Assembly: GCF_009754945.1 (NCBI RefSeq)
Contig: NZ_WPIN01000021.1
Span: 91,432 to 155,431, forward strand
DNA length: 64,000 nt
Reading direction: 5' to 3'
Source of the DNA: Spirosoma arboris
Lineage (GTDB): Bacteria; Bacteroidota; Bacteroidia; Cytophagales; Spirosomataceae
Shown: piece by piece, positions 60,533 through 64,000 of the stretch
Layout of the letters: every line of letters begins with the position of its first letter
Position numbering within the stretch: the first letter of the stretch is position 1
Position numbers and translations under genes: made by a program
Notes under the pieces: model-generated
The model's input: only the letters and a program-made list of their open reading frames with translations
What the model was told of the DNA's origin: nothing
The model's database searches: none

Positions 60533-61729
60533 ATGATCGTAAAATTAACTGGCTTTTTATTGCTTTATTTTTGCTTTTATAACGCAATTAGTCAAACTAC
60601 AGTAAATACGCTCCAAGAAAATGAGCTAGATCGTAATTTGCAATTAGCATGTAAATACATTAAAAAACCTAGCTTTAATGATTATGAGTGGGAGAAGTTG
60701 TTATTAAAATACCCAGATAGTACAGAGTTACTAATATTAGATATATGGATAAGGGATAGTTTTGAAAAGGAAGTTATGCATAAAGTAAGCCTTTTTAATG
60801 ATATTACTGTTGATAATTATTATCAATTGTCGAACTCAAGTATGAGAAAGTCTATTTCCTATTTTAGATTAAAAGATTTTTCGATGGGGATAGAATCTGC
60901 GAAAAAATATCAAGAAACGCTTAATATGCTATTGAAGTACAAAAAGTTTAATTCTCAAGTCCAGGAGCATATAAAAAATTATAATTCCATTGTAATGGAT
61001 AATCTAATATCAGATGCCTTAAAACATAATAATAATTTTTCTTCCCTGATAAGATTAATCCCTGAAAATTTGTTCTCAAATGATGAAATATATAATATTA
61101 TTATTGTTAAATTATTAGATAATGAGCGGTATTTTGAAGCAATAAAATTATCAATTGAAATTTTAAATTATGTTAAAAACAAAAAAACGGCAGTTGCTTT
61201 TTGGTACAATGCAGTAGATGAAATATTGGGAGATTTATATATGAATATATCATGGCAGCCGCCTAAGGGAAAGTCATCGAGAAGGGAAAATATTTTAGAA
61301 TACGTTATGAGGTATAATGATCAAGATGATTTTATTAGATTTGCACAAAATCCCAATAATATAATAAACTATTCGACGTTTAGCGTCGAGGAAGATAGAG
61401 CAGAGATTTTTGGCGCTTTTGTTAGATGCAATACTCTTAAAGATAATTGTGAGCTAACAAAAACAATAAGAGCAAGAATGAAAGAACATAATATTGAATT
61501 AATATTAAAATATTATTTCAATCTTAGATTTCACTATAAATGGCCTCTATATTGTCTATCAGATATGCCTCTTCGTGTAGAAGTGCAACAGTATTTGAAT
61601 AATTATGAGCGCACTGTGCCAAAAGCTTACCAGAATAAAAACTCGGTAGAAATATTAAAAGGATTTTTAATGGCATATAAATATATGAAACAAAATGGGT
61701 GCAAACCTCTTCCGAAGTCAAATAAATAA
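60533..61729 (+). CDS. Exported helical-repeat protein, unknown
   Basis: 398 residues: signal peptide (about 1-20, ending YNAISQ), then helix-rich units that look TPR/alpha-solenoid-like, with little hydrophobicity. Very AT-rich. Overlaps the next gene by 35 bp in another frame. Not recognised; inferred to act in the periplasm or on the surface together with the next gene. Confidence 0.6.
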   Translation: MIVKLTGFLLLYFCFYNAISQTTVNTLQENELDRNLQLACKYIKKPSFNDYEWEKLLLKYPDSTELLILDIWIRDSFEKEVMHKVSLFNDITVDNYYQLSNSSMRKSISYFRLKDFSMGIESAKKYQETLNMLLKYKKFNSQVQEHIKNYNSIVMDNLISDALKHNNNFSSLIRLIPENLFSNDEIYNIIIVKLLDNERYFEAIKLSIEILNYVKNKKTAVAFWYNAVDEILGDLYMNISWQPPKGKSSRRENILEYVMRYNDQDDFIRFAQNPNNIINYSTFSVEEDRAEIFGAFVRCNTLKDNCELTKTIRARMKEHNIELILKYYFNLRFHYKWPLYCLSDMPLRVEVQQYLNNYERTVPKAYQNKNSVEILKGFLMAYKYMKQNGCKPLPKSNK

Positions 61730-62615
61730 AGAAAGGCTAGAATTGATAAGTGTTTTATTGGGTATACTATCTACTATTAGTGCTGGAGTATATTTTCTCT
61801 ATATTAATTTGAAAGCAGAACCTGATTTGAAAATACTGAGTGCTGAAGTTGTGTACGTTAAGTCTTACCCAGTTGTTAAAATGATAATTCAAAATACGAG
61901 TTCTAGCCCGCAGTTTATTAATAATGTAGAATACGAGCTAAATAATTCGAATTATAAGCATTATGATGTAGAGCCTTTAGGAGAACCTGTTCAAGTAAAA
62001 TACAATTGGCTTATTTCGAAAGACGATCTTTCTCTAAAGAAAAGTAGGAAGACTTTAAAAAAAATTATCATAAAAGATGAAATTTGTGAAATAAGTTTTA
62101 TTGTTGGATTTAAAGAGTTGAGATATAAAGTAAATATGGATGGGTATTTTAGGATTAACTATGGTGAAGATAAATATATTAGAACAAAAGATAGATTTAA
62201 ATTGACTGTTGATAATGAGCTATTTAATTACCCAGTTCTTGATCTTCCTAGATCAGAAGATAGTTTAATGGTTATGCTAAAAAATACCGATGATGAATAC
62301 TCAAGAATTACTCTTATCAATGAAATTTCAGAAAGAAATATTCTACAATATTACAATTATATTGATTATGATCTTAAAAGTAAGGATTTGTCAATATTAT
62401 TAGCTGCTCTCCAGTATATCAAGAATAACCCTAGAAAAGACTATCTAAATAAAATAATAAATTTAAGTATGAGTATTGAAAGTGCACAAGTTAAACAAAA
62501 AGCTTTTGATATAATGCGGATTTATCCAAGTGAGTCAATTCAAATTTTGGATAAATTAGACCAAAATGAGTTGACTAGGTTTTATAAAAGCAGCCTACTA
62601 CAACATACTAAATGA
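61695..62615 (+). CDS. Membrane-anchored protein with beta domain and helical repeats, unknown
   Basis: 306 residues: a membrane segment (about 17-37, LISVLLGILSTISAGVYFLYINL), a beta domain (about 45-180, VVKMIIQNTSSSPQFINNVEY and similar), and HEAT-like helices at the C-terminus (about 205-306). AT-rich. The start overlaps the gene at 60533. No family recognised. Confidence 0.6.
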   Translation: MGANLFRSQINKERLELISVLLGILSTISAGVYFLYINLKAEPDLKILSAEVVYVKSYPVVKMIIQNTSSSPQFINNVEYELNNSNYKHYDVEPLGEPVQVKYNWLISKDDLSLKKSRKTLKKIIIKDEICEISFIVGFKELRYKVNMDGYFRINYGEDKYIRTKDRFKLTVDNELFNYPVLDLPRSEDSLMVMLKNTDDEYSRITLINEISERNILQYYNYIDYDLKSKDLSILLAALQYIKNNPRKDYLNKIINLSMSIESAQVKQKAFDIMRIYPSESIQILDKLDQNELTRFYKSSLLQHTK

Positions 62616-62712
62616 TCAATGTGCGTCCTGATAAGTGGGTAATGCTTTATGCTTATACTTGTTACCATTTCTTCTGTTCCCGTCTGGCAGTGCGATCAAA
62701 GGAGATGGAATT

Positions 62713-63987
62713 CTATCCTCCCTTTACTTTGTCCATAATGTTAATTACTTGTTCAGTGGGCGAAGTTGGCCCTTGCCCAAATCCTGGACCTGAGTCTAAT
62801 TTAGAAAGCAATCCGCTTCGAAGGTCTTTTTTATCTGCTTCCGTTTCTTTGTATAGCTCTATTATTTCTGCTTTAGAAAAAAGGTAACTTGCTTGTTGCT
62901 GATTGTATTTATAAATATTGAAAAATATTTGAACAAGGAATAATGTTAAAGCAGCTATTGCTACACGAAGAGTTATGTCAGGCCAGCTAATAGTTGATTG
63001 TCGTTCGATTTTTTCAAGTAGTAATTTATATGGGTCGATACCTAAAGTACCCTCTTGTAAAATATTTGAAAGACTTCTTTCTGAAGTTGGATTAACATAA
63101 TTACGCATTAAGGAGTCGATTTGAGTATAGATTTCTTTATCTATACTTGTTTTGTGTATTATTTTTTTTAACGCAAAATCAACCCTCCGTTTGAAAACAA
63201 TTTGACTTTCAATTGCGCGATTATATCCTTCGTGCTGCATATCTAGGATTTTTCTTTGTATTTCTATTTCTCGAATTCTATCAATTTGATTTAAAGCTAC
63301 AGTCCCAAGCGAAGCACTTCCGCCGATTGCGACTAATATTACCATAATAAACAGGCTATAGTTAGTCATTCTTGTGGAATATGCTGCTCGTGAAAGCATG
63401 GATTTAATTACAGAATCCATTGCTGATTTGCCTATTCCTAAATTGAATTCAGATTTTACATATATTGATTCTTTTTTTTGATCACTCTTATCTTGGTCTT
63501 TATCTTTTCCTATATACCTAGCAGGCTTATCAACTTCTTTGATATTATCATTATCTAAAACCAAGTACCTATTTATTGATATGTTAACTATCATTAAACC
63601 AAGTATGTCCGTAGCAATTGAAAACATAATTGGATTTAATGGGACAATATTTTTATACTTTAATGTACCTTGGAAGACCCTGAAAAGGTCGGGTATTAAA
63701 TAACGAGCAGAAAATGGCGCTATAATAAAGTAGAGATACATAATATAGCGCGTTTTACTCAACCCTGAAGTACGGTTTATTGAATTAATAATTCTTTCTA
63801 GAGTGTAAATTATTAATAATTGAAATATACAGTTATAAAAGTCCGTTTCTATATCAATAATATCTACGCCTGTTATATATCTGTATATTAAAAATGATAC
63901 AAATGTTGAGCTGACTATGTAAATAATAGTCCAATCAAAAGATAATTTAGATTGTGTTGAGCGGGTTGAAATATTGAAGATTTCCAT
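62713..63987 (-). CDS. Multi-pass membrane protein, unknown
   Basis: 424 residues. Seen: three to four membrane segments in the first 145 residues, a charged loop (KDKDQDKSDQKKES), a helix near 210-230 (FIMVILVAIGGSASLGTVAL), a cytosolic or periplasmic coiled coil (about 235-330), a last membrane segment (ITLRVAIAALTLFLVQIFFNIY) and a C-terminal tail. Convergent to the two genes before it. Same AT-rich composition. Function unknown. Complete within the window (start at 63987). Confidence 0.6.
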   Translation of the reverse strand: MEIFNISTRSTQSKLSFDWTIIYIVSSTFVSFLIYRYITGVDIIDIETDFYNCIFQLLIIYTLERIINSINRTSGLSKTRYIMYLYFIIAPFSARYLIPDLFRVFQGTLKYKNIVPLNPIMFSIATDILGLMIVNISINRYLVLDNDNIKEVDKPARYIGKDKDQDKSDQKKESIYVKSEFNLGIGKSAMDSVIKSMLSRAAYSTRMTNYSLFIMVILVAIGGSASLGTVALNQIDRIREIEIQRKILDMQHEGYNRAIESQIVFKRRVDFALKKIIHKTSIDKEIYTQIDSLMRNYVNPTSERSLSNILQEGTLGIDPYKLLLEKIERQSTISWPDITLRVAIAALTLFLVQIFFNIYKYNQQQASYLFSKAEIIELYKETEADKKDLRSGLLSKLDSGPGFGQGPTSPTEQVINIMDKVKGG

Positions 63988-64000
63988 ATTGAATGGATTA

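Overview
The window looks like a chromosomal segment of a Bacteroidetes bacterium, probably a Cytophagales/Spirosomaceae relative. This rests on protein style (NTFIGxxAG fibre repeats, SxxWLLTGxGEMF regulators, type I asparaginase, a DUF6169-like protein) and on a matching TTG-18-TAnnTTTG promoter; no species is assigned. No rRNA is present. There are two tRNA-Ser genes.

Layout. (1) 0.1-8.4 kb: tRNA-Ser(GGA), a secreted fibre-like protein, a decayed prophage remnant (tail-protein debris, a 680-aa fibre-like protein, a broken GH108 endolysin), an acyltransferase-like gene and tRNA-Ser(CGA). (2) 8.5-12.1 kb: ordinary host genes on the minus strand (asparaginase, TatD nuclease, GT2 glycosyltransferase, polysaccharide deacetylase). 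(3) 12.3-25.6 kb: phage tail genes on the minus strand, read from tape measure (25.6 kb) down through a Dit-like protein, a Tal/baseplate protein, an SGNH-hydrolase fibre and further fibre proteins. (4) 25.7-45.0 kb: about 19 kb of cargo lying between the tail-assembly chaperone and the tape measure gene, which are normally adjacent. It holds a lipoprotein, a DUF6169-like pair, a first immunity module (XRE repressor, antirepressor) invaded by HNH and GIY-YIG endonucleases, a secreted protein ending in a polymorphic toxin type 44 domain, small membrane genes, a DyP peroxidase, two lipoproteins, IS remnants, a gene-free stretch rich in terminators, and two lone response regulators. (5) 45.0-53.6 kb: head and tail-tube genes on the minus strand (scaffold, decoration, major capsid, connectors, tail terminator, tail tube, tail-assembly chaperone with a probable -1 frameshift), with two secreted fibre genes inserted. 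(6) 53.7-54.8 kb: holin- and spanin-like genes on the plus strand. (7) 54.8-56.0 kb: a TnpB (IS605/IS1341-type) unit with its right-end/omega-RNA. (8) 56.3-58.6 kb: a second immunity module paralogous to the first. (9) 58.7-64 kb: AT-rich accessory genes: an ApeA-like HEPN protein and three unrecognised proteins.

Taken together, 12.3-58.6 kb reads as a hybrid of two related siphophage-type prophages. Head genes are present only on the right and tape measure/tail tip only on the left, each with its own repressor/antirepressor cassette. No integrase, terminase, portal or maturation protease is visible. Several short palindromic motifs recur at gene starts and suggest shared regulation across phage and cargo genes: AAACTGCTT/AAGCAGTTT, ATGTAGCTACAT and ACGGGAAATATCCC. 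All functional calls are from reading the sequence; no database search was run.
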